A DNA stretch of 64,000 nucleotides. It comes from Ascarosepion bandense. Its lineage: Eukaryota > Mollusca > Cephalopoda > Sepiida > Sepiidae. The number at the start of each line of letters is the position of its first letter. Position 1 is the stretch's first letter. Shown piece after piece: positions 1 to 11,469 of this stretch. A model generated the notes under the pieces. It saw nothing but the letters and a program-made list of their open reading frames with translations, did not search any database and had not been told where the DNA came from. The position numbers and the translations under genes are program-made. Location: positions 568,148 through 632,147 of the forward strand of contig JBBBDQ010000228.1 in NCBI GenBank assembly GCA_037127315.1, in the 5' to 3' direction.

Positions 1-380
1 CAGAGAGCAATCCATCCGTGTTGGCCGCCGAAGGGTAGAACCACGACTGGGCAAAAATAGACAGACATGTTTTGGCCGGGCCATATAGCCCGGAAAGCCC
101 AGATATAAACTGACCATGTGTCATATGTTGCCCTTACTGGGAGGGACAGCTAAATAATGTCGTAGAGAGTCACTTGAGAGTCTCTAATGAGTTACTGAAG
201 AGTCAGTGCGAGTCAGTGAAGAGTAAGTCACACTTCCGGTGGCGTACCGGAAGTAATCACGTATACACACGTCTTACGACGGATTGGACTCTTGTATCTT
301 TCTATTGTAAATATTACTAATCACTTCTGTACATACTAACCGTCTTTCCGCGGAATACAACTTATATTCTGATTCTGTTG
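1..380. other. possible LTR-retroelement end, unresolved
   Basis: No gene is recognised. The stretch is non-repetitive within the window and richer in GC than its surroundings, with short internal repeats (GAGTCA/GAGTCAGT around 165-225) and a purine run (CTGGGAGGGA near 137) that could be a polypurine tract before an LTR. I could not define paired TG/CA ends or a target duplication, so the LTR reading is weak. The next 400 bases hold a (CATA)n tract at about 478-514 and otherwise nothing I can name. Confidence 0.2.
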
Positions 381-789
381 TTGAGTTATTCATTTATACT
401 TGGCGACATAACAGTAAATGACATTGATACTTATTTTTTAATGATTATAGGTTATTTTATGTGGATTTGTATAAAGGATATACATACATACATACATACA
501 TACATACATACATGCAGACAGACAGACACGCATACAAATACCTTACCTTTTATCTATATAGATTCAGAGTCAGTGCTATGATGAATATGCTGTGCTTTGT
601 ATATTTGTACATCAGTGTCATTTTTTTCATGTTGTTCTCACGCTATTTTTTAATCGATTTCACCTCCAGCAAGGTAGTAAAGCCACTTAAACACAAAGGG
701 TTACTGAGCGTGGCGTAATTAGAAAACAGTAACATTACTAAGAGAGAACAATAGAGAAGTTACCAAGAGGACAGTAGACAGCGAACGAC

Positions 790-1285
790 ATTGCATTGAA
801 AGTTTTGATGATTAATGTTGAGTGGCAAGCATGGAGAGGGAAGTGATTTCCACAGGCAAGAAGTGCGAGAAAATAAATTGTTAGCATAGAACTTACGGTT
901 ACATCTCGCCATCCGAACTACAAATTAATGAGAACTGGTTGCCACTCTAGTACTGAGCTTAAATTCATAAAGTTTGGGTACCATAACGAAGATCTCATCC
1001 GAACGAATGTAATGAAAGTATTTATAGAAAAGGCACAGGGAGACAAATCTTAGGTGGTAGAAAAGAGACTAAAGCCAAGACCGATAGTCAGGACCAATAT
1101 TTCTGATTCTTTTCGCATTTAATTAAGGATCTTGAAATATATAGCAAGAGCACCAAAACCATATGTGCCAGCAATATTCTCAGAATAGATGAATGGTAGA
1201 TTTGCAGATCTGTAAGAAAAATTGTTTAGAAAGACACAGTCAACCAACTTTCTTAGAAACTGATTTGCGATGGATTCAATATTTT
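790..1285 (-). mobile_element. LINE-A 3' fragment, decayed
   Basis: On the minus strand this follows the last part of the LINE-A reverse transcriptase ORF, colinear with the better copy at 46039-46861. Shared landmarks on the plus strand are the GGAAGTGATTTCCACAGGC segment near 838, the TGAAAGTATTTATAGAAAAG segment near 1012 and GATGAATGGTAGATTTGC near 1188. Many indels close the frame, so it is an old copy. It abuts the 3' end of a LINE-B copy at about 1295. Confidence 0.6.
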
Positions 1286-1294
1286 CTTCTTCTT

Positions 1295-2600
1295 CTTATA
1301 TGTACATTGCCCTTCCAAGATGTAGGCGATCATGGCTTTCTACGTCTCCCTATGCCTGGTGGCTGTTAGCAAGCTTTTTCCTGTTACACCACGCAACCTC
1401 CGTTCTGTCATCCACCTGCTCAGACATTTGAAATATGTTATCCGCTGTTTTCCCCTGTCTCTTTTTCGCTCTATCTGGCCTGTTAATATCAGGTTCTCCA
1501 AATCCTCCTTCCTCATTGCATGCCCCAGAAACTTTAGGTATATTTTCCTGATGCTCAATATTAATTTCCTTTTCGCTTTCATCCTTTCTAAAACCTCATC
1601 ATTCATCACATACTTGATCCATGATATCCGCAGCATCCTTCTGCAGAATCACATTTAACTGCTTTAAGTTTTTCCTTCATCTTTCATATTGTCCAGTATT
1701 CACTGCCATATTAAAGAACTGACATCACATTGCAATCCAATATTCTTTTCTTTGTTTCTAGAGAAATTTTCCTGTCTTAATACTCTACTCAGCTTCTGTA
1801 ATAAGTCCTTTACCACGCCAATTCGCCTTCGGGTCTCTGTGTTACACTTTCCGTCTGTTGTTAGAACACTTCCTTGATATTAGAATTTTTGTATCTGCTT
1901 TATTTTAGTATCCCCTACCTGTATTTGGCATTTTGGGCTGCTCTTTTTGCTGTTGACCATGCATTCGGTTTTCTTGCAGTTTATTTGTACTCCTTTCTTG
2001 CCACTCTCTTCAGTTACCTTCTGTAGGAGGTCTTGTAGTTTCTTTTCAGTGTCTGCTATCAGCACTGTATAATCTGCGTAACTTATGTTGTTCAAATTGT
2101 GACCTCCCATGAGGAATCCTGGCATAACATCTAGGGTCCTCAGAATATTATGGCTGTACAAGTTGAATAGATCCGGTGAAAAAAGACATCCATGTCTTAC
2201 GCCCCCAATCTGTCTTTGTAATCTCCTGAATTCGTTACCTGTCCGTATGCAGGCGGTTTGCTGCCAGTAGAGATTCTTGATTACTCTTATGACTTTCCCA
2301 AATATGTCGAGGCCGCTGAGCATCTCTATCAATACCTTGTAGCGTATTTTGTCGAACACTTTTACATAATCGATAAAACATAGCTACAAGTTCCTTCTTC
2401 ATTTGTATTGCCCTTTCGGAGAGCATCCTAATCATAATTATGGCGTTCCTTGTTCCAGTGTCTTTGACGAATCTTCACTGTTCTTGTCCTATCTCTGGCC
2501 TGATTTTGCTTCTCCTTTTTTTTTTATCAAGATTCGGACGATCAGTTTTGTAATGTGGCTCATGTTCTATATAGAATTTCCATACTATGCCAGTGGAGAA
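1295..2600 (-). mobile_element. LINE-B (RTE-like) reverse transcriptase fragment
   Basis: The minus strand carries the C-terminal two thirds of an RTE-like retrotransposon polyprotein. From about 2480 downwards I read the RT palm segment (FDKIRYKVLIEML, then LYWQQTA), the catalytic box degraded to YADYTVLIAD (usual form YADDTVLI), the INCKKTECMV segment, and then the element-specific C-terminus MLRISWIKYV, FLGHAMRKEDLENL, GKQRITYFK, WMTERRL. The 3' end on the plus strand is the conserved GATGTAGGCGATCATGGC. Frameshifts near 1640-1880 split the ORF. Loss of one catalytic Asp and the shifts mean it is dead. Confidence 0.85.
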
Positions 2601-2604
2601 TGTT

Positions 2605-3700
2605 AGTGTGGGTGGGAAGCCCCAACGAGTCACTCTATTGGAGGTTACGTTTTGGCATTTGTGACTTTATCTGATGTGTTTGATCCAGGTTACTGTTTCG
2701 AAATTTCTAACGTAATTCGTTATCTATTTAAATCGACAGTTATCATTACGCTGTGCATGTCTTGAAATATCTCTAATTTTCATTTTTTTGTACTGTCAAA
2801 TTATTACTAACCTTGTTTCAAATATACTCTGAGTTTTTACTAACCAACTCTGGAATTAATCACACAATGACTCTGCCATTAGAGCAAATAACAATCTCTA
2901 TTCTATTGTTTATTGATGCCTTCACAACCGAGCAAAACTGGAGAGCAATACGACCTGTTATGGTGCCCTATCTATAGGAATGAATCCTTCTTCCGTCAAT
3001 AAATACTAACCTGCATGATTTCCGGGGAGGCAGTCTTGAGGCAATCGTGAAGCAGTCTAGAAGCAACGTAACTATTCTGTTCGGACATACACTTCTATCT
3101 GCTGACTACTAACACTCTTTATTTGTATATATGTTCTGTTATTCTTCGAGTTTCCGTGTGTTTCTTCCTAGCCCTAACAGGCAACACCAGACCGAAACCT
3201 TATGAACAACAAAGAGAAAGACATGACTTCGAAAGTAAATAATAAGACATCGTTACAGAAATTCAATTTTTATTTCGTCTTTATCAGCGTAATATCTCTT
3301 ATCACAATATTTCTTGTTCGTTCTCCCATACCTCAGGATTTTTTTCTCTAGAATAACACATTTTGTTTTCAAATTTTTCTACAAGTATTTTCATGGCAAC
3401 TGACAAGATGACAGGTTTCTTTCCTTCGTTCCCCGTATTTACTCATGTAACTTGATTCGCATTTTGCCGTTGAAATAACCAAATGTAACTACCTCTTCTA
3501 CTCTAACAGTTTCTATATCGTACTTCTCGTTTGTAGAGATTCATACGGTTCGTTTGCGTCCCTGATAGCTACAATCTGCAAAATTTAAATGAAACGTCAG
3601 TTGTCATTTTCTGTCTATTTTATTCCCAAATGATGTCTTATTTTTTCCTCGACATCCCCTGTATCATGGTTTTTATCTCGCTGTAACCCCTGTGCAACAG
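2605..3700. other. no recognised feature
   Basis: About 1.1 kb of AT-rich sequence with stop codons in all frames, no tRNA or rRNA signature, and no match I could find to the other repeats in the window. Confidence 0.5.
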
Positions 3701-3704
3701 TGAG

Positions 3705-3890
3705 TTTTATTCCCGCTTTTGTTATCTGAACACTGATGGCTTCATTTTACATTGTTGGCCGACTCGAAACTGATAATATCATCCAGAAAACAACATCGAT
3801 ATGTTCCGTGTGTTTGTGTTTCAATCAACAAATATGATAATTTTCATATCTATTTCAAAGATTTCATATCTATCTATATATCTATCTATC
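3705..3890 (+). repeat. interspersed repeat leading into a TCTA microsatellite, copy 1
   Basis: This 185-base segment matches 5485-5665 in direct orientation with few differences. Shared landmarks are TTATTCCCGCTTTTGT, TTGTTGGCCGACTCG, AAAACAACATCGATATG and TTTCAAAGATTTCATATC. Both copies run straight into a (TCTA)n tract at the same base, so the microsatellite is probably the tail of this mobile sequence. I cannot assign it to a family. Confidence 0.65.
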
Positions 3891-3904
3891 TGATGTAATG
3901 AATA

Positions 3905-4220
3905 TGTAATGAATATGCATACACCTTAGTTCCCCTCACAATAATGAGATTGGCTGTTTTCGGCTATAAATAGAGACGAAGGCGAGGACGCGTAAAGTTC
4001 TACGTCCATAGGTCTACTACTACTAGAGGTATACCACTAGAGGTCTAAGTCCATAGGTCTATACGACTAGAGGTCTAGCGGTCTTCGACTAGAGGTCTAC
4101 GACTTGACTACGTCTCCGGATACTACATACGACAAGTACCGTCTATTACGTCTACTTATTAGTTTGTCCTACCCGGTTACGTTTGCCTAAACCTCTAAAC
4201 TACTTTGAATGATATATATA
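3905..4220 (+). other. TATA-box segment with repeated ACTAGAGGTCT motifs
   Basis: CTATAAATAGAG at 3964-3975 is a good TATA box. Within the next 150 bases the motif ACTAGAGGT(C/A)T recurs four or five times (4025-4110) in a stretch with unusually many CTAC/CTAG steps. It could be the R/U5 part of an old LTR or a degenerate minisatellite. No ORF follows. Confidence 0.3.
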
Positions 4221-4252
4221 TATATATCCCTTTCCTTTCCGGGACATATCAC

Positions 4253-4253
4253 A

Positions 4254-4297
<44 letters not shown>
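4253..4297. repeat. (ATCT)n microsatellite
   Basis: About 11 uninterrupted tetranucleotide units directly abutting the Helitron terminus at 4297. Confidence 0.9.
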
Positions 4298-4818
4298 GTA
4301 TAGCCCGGTGTTGCTCGGGTGTAATGAAAGCTCTAGAACTAACCCATGGTCCTGGAGCTCAGACTCAGCCTAAAGAATATTTGTGTGGTGGCGTTTGGTG
4401 AGAATCGGATAAAAATTGTGGATTTTTATAAAGGACATACAGGCAGAAACAAACACCCAGGAACATCTTGCCTTATATATATATATATATATATATATTA
4501 TCGATTTTCTGCACTATTGTAAGGAACTGCAACCTTGAAACTTCTGAATATCGTTTCTTATGTCTTTGTCTATCAGTGTATCAAATTTGATTAAAATCGG
4601 ACCACTTCTTCTATAACCCGATTTTTCGATTATCGATTTTCAATATTTATCGGGGGTACCTCGACACAAAGCCAAGCTAAGAACACTCGCAGACGATTAG
4701 AGTACAACTGTGTAAATTTTTAAGAAAATCGGTTCAGACGTTTCGGAGTCTGTAGGTAACGGACGCACACACAGACACACACACATAGACAAAGTTCCAT
4801 TTATAAATAAGTTTAGAT
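4297..4818 (-). mobile_element. Heli-1 non-autonomous Helitron, copy 1
   Basis: Same family as 36655-37203, in reverse. Read on the minus strand it begins TCTAAACTTATTTATAAATG and ends with the hairpin CCCGAGCAACACCGGG followed by CTATAC. The canonical terminal CTAG is replaced by microsatellite sequence. It carries internal (TA)n and (AC)n tracts and the segment TCGATTTTCAATATTTATCG. No Rep/helicase coding is present, so mobilisation would depend on an autonomous partner elsewhere. Confidence 0.7.
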
Positions 4819-4819
4819 C

Positions 4820-5141
4820 TATCTATCTATTCTGCCCTGTTCTGTCTTGTTTGGGGTAAAACGATCATGAAAAGATATTCGATTTCAAATGTTCTACTCA
4901 TCATTTACTGTTAGACACGCTGGGTGCAATTGTAGAACTATTACCGATCGAAGCAACAAGAACATTATCAACCGGCCGGACAACAATATCAAAACGAAGG
5001 ACGTTCTATGGTAAGAATCAAAAAGTAAGTTGCCAGCTAGTAATGTGCAATGCGCGCTGGAAACGTTTCCAGCCGAATGCTTCATTTGTTACAAGTATCA
5101 AAATAATTTTATTAGTAACAAATTTGCATCATTATTCTACC
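4820..5141. other. no recognised feature
   Basis: A short TCTA tract near 4819-4833 and then about 300 unique bases without coding signal. The reading frames here continue into the TC repeat and are not genes. Confidence 0.5.
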
Positions 5142-5214
5142 TGATTGTAATTCTCTCTCTCTCCTCTCTCTCTCTCATTCTCTCCCTCTTCTCTCTCTCT
5201 CTATCATTCTCTCC

Positions 5215-5273
<59 letters not shown>
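5142..5273. repeat. (TC)n microsatellite
   Basis: Dinucleotide tract with a few CCTC and ATT interruptions; the last 45 bases are pure TC. Translations give Ser/Leu or Arg/Glu runs that are artefacts. Confidence 0.95.
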
Positions 5274-5274
<1 letters not shown>

Positions 5275-5484
5275 ACATGCTGGCGGCAAAGCAATGGCGC
5301 CGACAGAAAAAGCTGTCAATAGCGTTTTAGAAAACTAGTTCTGCCCTGATCAAAACAAAAGAAAAAAATCAACGGTCGAGGTACATTTCGCACGAAGAGG
5401 CCATCATCCGATCACAATGGACGGACTGAATTGCAGGCGATAACAATATTAATAATACGTCCAGGCATGTTTGAAGAGCAAACA

Positions 5485-5645
5485 GCTTTTATTCCCGCTT
5501 TTGTGAGCTGAACTCTGATGGCTTCATTTTACATTGTTGGCCGACTCGGAGCTGATAACATCATTCAGAAAACAACATCGATATGATCGTGTGTGTGTTT
5601 CAATTAACAAATATAATCAGTTTCATATCTATTTCAAAGATTTCA

Positions 5646-5665
<20 letters not shown>
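5485..5665 (+). repeat. interspersed repeat leading into a TCTA microsatellite, copy 2
   Basis: Direct repeat of 3705-3890. The microsatellite attached to this copy has expanded to about 17 TCTA units (5647-5714), whereas copy 1 has only a handful, so the tail length is evolving independently of the leader. Confidence 0.65.
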
Positions 5666-5714
<49 letters not shown>

Positions 5715-5817
5715 CAGTCTGTTCATTTTGTATCTATGTATCTATTTCGGTATCTTCATATTAATCTATTCATTTTTCTATTTTGTTCTTTTCATACCTG
5801 TCTATCTCGTTCTTCTC

Positions 5818-5877
<60 letters not shown>

Positions 5878-5947
5878 CGGTCTCTTAATATCAATCTGTC
5901 ACGATTTTTTAATTCTATCTATCTGTCTGTCTGTCTGCCTGTTTCTT

Positions 5948-5979
<32 letters not shown>

Positions 5980-5985
5980 TCATAT
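5645..5985. repeat. (TCTA)n / (TC)n / (TA)n microsatellite cluster
   Basis: Two long (TCTA)n tracts (5647-5714 and 5817-5878), a TC tract (5947-5972) and a short TA tract, separated by 20-60 bases of TCTA-derived sequence. It ends where the HHR unit at 5998 begins. Open frames coding IYLS repeats are artefacts. Confidence 0.9.
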
Positions 5986-5997
5986 ATATATATATCG

Positions 5998-6222
5998 CAT
6001 CGCTCATTCAGTCATGAATTAGAGCACTCTGGCTATTGGGGGTGTTTAATAATAATATATACTTTACAAGGTCTGCCTTCTTCTACTGGGCGCCCATGTC
6101 CTAGAGGTGGAGTCGCCGACTGACACCAATTCGGTAGAGTTTCAGTCCTGAGTTAAAAGCAATCGGAGTCTAGCCGTGCTGATGAGCTGTGGTGCAGCGA
6201 GGCAGATCTGTCTGCGGATGAC
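5998..6222 (+). mobile_element. HHR unit (retrozyme-like repeat), copy 1
   Basis: Homologous to 38797-39020: shared landmarks are CATCGCTCATTCA, TTAGAGCAC, GTCGCCGACTGACACCA, AATCCTGAGT-like and GCAATCGGA. A hammerhead-like motif forms the 3' end and TA/TCTA sequence flanks both sides. A tRNA-like B-box relic (GAGTTTCAGTCC) lies near 6138; the A box seen in copy 2 is damaged here. There is no ORF. 5' truncated relative to the 305-base unit at 38706. Confidence 0.65.
6172..6222 (+). ncRNA. hammerhead ribozyme motif, core mutated
   Basis: CTGATGA at 6179-6185 is followed by stem II GCTGT/GCAGC (6186-6190 with 6194-6198, one U-G wobble). The second core block is GAGG (6199-6202) where GAAA is required. 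The sequence then gives the expected cleavage-site C at 6212. Stem I pairs 6174-6178 (CCGTG) with 6213-6217 (TGCGG) with two wobbles. Stems are kept but the GAAA block is lost, so this copy is probably inactive. Confidence 0.55.
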
Positions 6223-6224
6223 TA

Positions 6225-6336
6225 TCTATATATATATATATATATATCGGTATCTATCTATCTATATCGGTCTCTTTATATATATATCTTTCTAGTTTTT
6301 TTCATACGTATCTCTTTCTCTCTCTCTCTCTCTCAA

Positions 6337-6367
<31 letters not shown>

Positions 6368-6560
6368 TGATCTCTATCTATCAATGTATCTTTCCCAGTA
6401 TTTCAGTGTGTTCATTATCTATCTATCTATCTATGTATCTATCTCGGTATTTTATATTTATCTATCAATTCATCTATTTCGATCGCTTCATATCTATCTA
6501 TCTCGATCTTTTCATATCTATGTTTCTCTGTTTCTCTGTCTCTGTCTCTGTCTCTGTCTC

Positions 6561-6608
<48 letters not shown>

Positions 6609-6770
6609 GGTAAGTTTATATTTCTCAGTCTGTTTATCTATTTTAGTCTCTTTATATCTACCTTTCGCTCAATCTGTTTATGTGATTCTTTCATATCTAT
6701 TCCCCTATCTCTTCATATCCGTCTGTATCTTTGTATCTATTTCTTATATGGTACTCTTCGGCCAGTGGAT
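6225..6770. repeat. (TA)n, (TC)n and (TCTA)n microsatellite cluster
   Basis: TA tracts at about 6228-6247 and 6337-6361, TC near 6312-6334, TCTG then TCTA from about 6530 to 6607, with degenerate TCTA derivatives between. All reading frames here are low-complexity translations. Confidence 0.9.
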
Positions 6771-7464
6771 ACTGACGTATATATATATATATAATATGTG
6801 TTTCGACCGTTGCATTGGCCATCTTCACGGTTTGGGCGAGTTATAAATATATAAGTAGCAGATTTTCGTTAATTGAAAAACAGAAAATCGATTAATAATG
6901 GAAATTGTAGTCTGTCGTTAATGTACACCATTGTGCAAATTAATTAAAACAACTTCTTTATTTTCCTTTTATTTACCATATGGTCAGTTTAGATCCACTG
7001 GTTTGGCAGGCTGTAATCGATTTTTACTTTTTCCTTCTGATTAGTTTATTTGCAGTGGTGTGCAGTAATATGAATCTATTTTCAAGTATGATGAAATTTG
7101 TTTGGCCGTGAAATATATTAGGCCATTCGTAACAGATTTTTATGAAACCCAGAAACTATTGTCTAGACTGTCTATTAATTGTCTTACGGCCATTGTCTGC
7201 GATGGACATTACTCTAAGAAAGCGTAAGAAAATTGTAACGTTGCATGAAAACACCGGCAAGCCTTACAGACTATCAGTCGTATCATCAAGATGAAGAAAC
7301 AAACTGTATAGATCAGTCCAAAGCATAAAAAAATATGGTCCGAAGAGAAAAACAACGCAAAGAGACGACGTATACGTGATCAGGAGAAATGTGAAAGATT
7401 CTACGAAACATTACTTGTTTTGTTTCATCTAAACTTATGATCAGTTTTTACCACCTAATCTCAT

Positions 7465-7777
7465 GGAAGGAAGGAATTCAGTGCCATACGTGATACACGC
7501 TTGGGCGATCATGTCTTGAAATAGGCATGACTGACTGGGCAGAATATTATCCTGCAGCAGGTTGCCATTGCTTTCTGCAGTAGACTGGTTGCCGACCAAG
7601 GCTATAGAACCCAATCTGTCCTGTTATTTAACCCATAACTGGAAGGAAGAGACGGATTAATACCTTTGCCAAGGGTATTTGCGCATAAGTGAATGCAATG
7701 ATTTCAGCTGTAATTCGAACTCGGCTCCCCTATTTCTCGTTCCGAGCCAATATCTACTGCACCACAACGCACATCTC
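7465..7777 (-). mobile_element. SINE-1 (tRNA-derived), full-length copy
   Basis: Reverse complement of the SINE-1 consensus. On the minus strand it starts near 7777 with the tRNA-like head, keeps the central block with AATACCCTTGG-like and TATGGGTTAAATAACAGG sequences, and ends GGCACTGAATTC. Short poly(A) is absent. The family is described under 23835-24145. Confidence 0.85.
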
Positions 7778-7779
7778 AT

Positions 7780-8715
7780 GATTAGGCAATAAAAAAAGAT
7801 GTAGTAGTAAAAACTGATATATATATATGTGTGTGTGTGTGTGTAAATTTTTTACCACTTCTTCCTAAAAAACTAGGTACTGCAAAACAATTTATGAGAT
7901 TAATCGTTAAAAATTTGCTTTCTCCCAATCTATCATACTCTCTGTAAAATATTTTTATAAATATGTAAATATATTACATCAGTAAGAAACTGCTATATAT
8001 ATATGTATATGTATATATAAAGATGTTTTTTTACCTGAAAATATAATTTTCACCGACATATATATATGCCGTTTTTGACCACGTAATCTCATTTCCACTT
8101 ATTATTTTATTATTTCTATACAGCGTTTGACTCGAAAACCAAGGCCCGTTTAATTAAAACATGAAGCATATATATATAGATAGATAGATAGATAGAAAAC
8201 ACACTAGGTTGTTTTGCCGTTTTTTATTCTTTTTCTTGTTTATAAATCAGAAATTTCTTATTTATTTGCAATTTTAATCAAACATGTATTAAACAATGAT
8301 TGATGTCAATAAAAGACCAAACACGCACACAAAACCCACATACAATTATATTTTATATAAAATTATGTATTTAGGCAACAATCTCTCTTTTATAAAGGTT
8401 TCATTAAAATGACAGACTTGTTGTTATTATTAAGTGTTTTTTTATATAATTTATAAATTACATGACCCAGCATCCAACATAGAAAGTAACACTTGTTTTA
8501 ATTTGAGTTCCGAAAAGAAAAAAATTATATAAAAACTTAATGATAATACTTTGTCTATACATATTAATGTATTTTATTTTATGTGTAGACTTTTTTTTAA
8601 ATTTTCTTTTTTTTTTTTGGTGGGATATGTAAATGTGTGTAAGGGTATATATATGTAGTTATGTGTGTGTGTGTTGTATGTGTATATGTAATTTAGTATG
8701 TGAGGGTGTATTCGT
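7780..8715. other. AT-rich unique sequence
   Basis: Contains short (TA)n/(TG)n tracts near 7817-7843 and 7993-8020 and a GATA tract near 8177-8196. Otherwise I see no gene, RNA or dispersed repeat. Confidence 0.5.
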
Positions 8716-8717
8716 AA

Positions 8718-9012
8718 TTTTTTTTTTAATCGTATCACCCCGACCAAGGCGGTAATGCCACTGATGTTGCAGGGGGCGACATTAAGACTAAAAAGATTAA
8801 GTAGAAGAGAGTGAAGAGGAAGACGAACCATTTGGAAAGGAGCAAGAGAAAGATGGGAATACAGGTGTGATGACAGTTGCAAAGATGGAGAGAAAGGAGA
8901 GGATATACGGGGTGGTGAAAGAACTATAGTCAAGTGGTTAATATATGAGTATTGACATTGCATTTGAATTCCTGGAGGTTGTAGCCGTCAGGAAAGCATG
9001 AATATTGAAGCG
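8718..9012 (-). mobile_element. LINE-A 3' end
   Basis: Starts on the plus strand with T-rich sequence (the poly(A) of the minus strand) followed by CACCCCGACCAAGGCGGTAA, the conserved LINE-A 3' terminus. It reaches the coding end near 8960, where CCTGGAGGTTGTAGCCGTCA encodes the DGYNLQ-like segment. Closest in-window relative is the subfamily at 57355-58745. 5' truncated to about 300 bases, typical of target-primed reverse transcription. Confidence 0.75.
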
Positions 9013-9014
9013 AA

Positions 9015-9555
9015 TTTTGTGTATGTGTGTATATGTGAATATGTGGATATGAATATGGGTGTGTGAATGTGTGTGCTTAGTGTGTGGATGCGTGTGAGCG
9101 GGTGTGTATGTATACTTATATTATGTATACTTATATTATGTATTGAAATCATAGAAGTGTTTTTTCCGACAGATGTAAACGGCAAGACATGATTTTTAAG
9201 TAAAAACAAATACTTCAGGGCAAAACATATTTTGTCCCTGAACAGCGTAACTCTTCAATTTGACCTTCAGCGTTTATAGCTACAGTTTTATATGTTTAAG
9301 CGTTCCTGGTGTATCTCGGGGATCGTTTTATTTTGCGTGGCCAGATACCTACACGCTTTTCACATCTATGATCAAAATAAAACAGATAAGTCTTAATGGG
9401 TTCTAAAAGACCGATCGTTTTCGGACAAGCAGAGAAAAGTATATGTGGGCAGTATTTATCTATGCGTATCGATACAGATCGATAGAGATAAACGGGCCAT
9501 GTTTGCTATGAATAGAGGTATAAATATAAAACGAGCGAGATTGATAGAGAGTCGT
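9015..9555. other. no recognised feature
   Basis: TG-rich purine-pyrimidine alternation at about 9020-9115, a duplicated TATACTTATATTATG at 9112-9140, then unique sequence up to the TA tract. Confidence 0.5.
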
Positions 9556-9559
9556 ACGG

Positions 9560-9609
<50 letters not shown>
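9560..9609. repeat. (TA)n microsatellite
   Basis: About 25 uninterrupted TA units. Confidence 0.95.
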
Positions 9610-9612
<3 letters not shown>

Positions 9613-10365
9613 TTGTTGATGATTACACACAAGCACAAACACCCATACCTAGGCACACAAACTCACCCACACGTATATACAACACACACGTACAGACACG
9701 CATGCACACACATATATCCACCTGATTTTTTTCATTTAGTTACCCATTTATAGACTGTTTCGTGCATAGCATTCTTTCGGGATGGGCGCTTGTTTATTTG
9801 TTTATGTTTATGTTCTTTTCATGTTTTTCCAAATAAATTCGTTACACAGTTTGTGACTCGGTAACTAAATAAAACTATTATGTTATATCTATTAAAATGC
9901 TTGTATTTGTGCTGAAATACGTATATGTTACGCATAAGCGTATGAGTGCGCTTGTGCTCGCCTACGCCCCATGCATTAAGTAATTATGAAGATTATTTAA
10001 ATTATAAAGGCATCAAAATATTCTACAGAAAATTTAATTATTAATATATATATATATCTCGTACTCTGGTTCAACTTCAAAAGACAGAACTTGTTTCATA
10101 AAAGCGTTTTCAGCATTGAGCATGGCCCTGATGTTTTTTCCGGAACGGCTATCTGCGTGAATCATCTGTTTCTTGCTCGTGTTGTCTTTTACGTTCACAA
10201 TGGCGACATTCCGTCAGTGATTAGTTTTATGGCACCGCTAGCTAAACTCCCCTTCCGACGACACCTCAGACGTAGTAATCCAGGGAATTCAAAATAAATA
10301 ACCTCGGTGGACATGACTTTGAAACGCTATTCAACATGGAAATGGAACAAAGTCCTGATGGAATG
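9610..10365. other. no recognised feature
   Basis: AC-rich for 110 bases after the TA tract, then unique. The plus frame at 10091-10297 (68 codons) has somewhat higher GC than its surroundings but no recognisable domain. Confidence 0.4.
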
Positions 10366-10369
10366 CGTA

Positions 10370-10645
10370 CAGTATTCCCTGCTTCTTCTATTCGATCCAG
10401 GTCTCGACCATCGTTCCCGTGCCTCAGCCTTCTTCTTATCAAGTCGTTAACCTACATCCATCCAGATGTACACAGAGCCTTGCCTGGACTGTTAATGTTT
10501 CAGGAGGCAAGCTAGAAGATACTCCATAGTTTTTAATTGTCTGCATTGGCAGTTAGGATCATCATGGATAGCACAGACCAATTTTTGGCAATTCAGGCAG
10601 GACCCAAGGTATCCAAGTATCACTGGGTCCAGAGGTAGGGATTCC
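10370..10645 (-). mobile_element. C-terminal fragment of a third LINE
   Basis: On the minus strand I read DPNCQCRQLKTMEYLLACL followed, after frameshifts, by a D/W-containing tail (RERWSR). This resembles the C-terminal pattern C-x-C-x5-QTM-x-HLL-x-C, then DL...A...W, of many non-LTR retrotransposons. It differs from LINE-A and LINE-B. The call is from pattern memory and the frame is broken. Confidence 0.45.
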
Positions 10646-10663
10646 GTAGGGCCGACATTGAAA

Positions 10664-10668
<5 letters not shown>

Positions 10669-10731
<63 letters not shown>
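10669..10731. repeat. (GA)n microsatellite
   Basis: About 31 GA units ending in a G run. Confidence 0.95.
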
Positions 10732-10736
<5 letters not shown>

Positions 10737-11164
10737 AAGTCTCTGCGTTTCGCGTTGTTAAGGTGGCTACACCACGTACACAGAAACTGATTATAAGTTA
10801 TGTGGTTTTGTGATTCAACTGAATGTAGGAAACTGGCCGTGTCTTGACTTGAGCCTCTTTGTCTTTTGTTTACACTCGTGAAATTAATGGAGGTCAGTTT
10901 TCTGCTTCAACTCGTTAAACTGGGGGCGCATATTAGGGTAAGAGGTGGAACTTAAGGCATTGCAGAAATGAGTGGGCATTATGGCACATGTTGTTAACAC
11001 CGCTAAAGTATCAATTACCTTTCTGTGATCGATGCCGCATCACGTTTCGTTGCTCATTCTTAGACTGATTGAAGTTATTTTCATTGGACACCAATCATAA
11101 GTCCCCGAGACATGAACTGCCCTCAACTCGTCAAATAAGATTTATACATTCAGTTCTGAATGTG

Positions 11165-11455
11165 CGTTGTGGTGCTGTGGATATCGACTCGAAACGACAA
11201 ATCGGGATGCCGAGTTCGAATTCCAGCTGAATTCCTTGCATTCACGTACGTGCAAATACCCATTGGAAAGGTATTAATCCGTCTCTTCCCACCAGTTATG
11301 GGTTAAATAAGAGGACAGATTGGGTTCTATAGCCTTGGCTGGCAACCAGTTTACTGTAGAAAGCAATGACAACCTACTGCGGGATAATCTTCTACCTAGT
11401 CAGTCATGTCTCTTTCAACATATGAACCCCCAAAGCGTGTATCACCTATAACTGA
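11165..11455 (+). mobile_element. SINE-1, full-length copy
   Basis: Starts GTGCGTTGTGGTGCTGTGG. The A box (TGGTGCTGTGG) has one change from the family form TGGTGCAGTGG; the B box is GTTCGAATTCC. The central and tail blocks are intact and it ends near GTGTATCACCTATAACTGAC. Confidence 0.85.
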
Positions 11456-11469
11456 CTGAGCCTTTACTG

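Noticed and set aside
5534..6794. Several overlapping frames coding IYLS repeats
   Set aside because: All are translations of (TCTA)n and (TC)n microsatellites in alternative frames.
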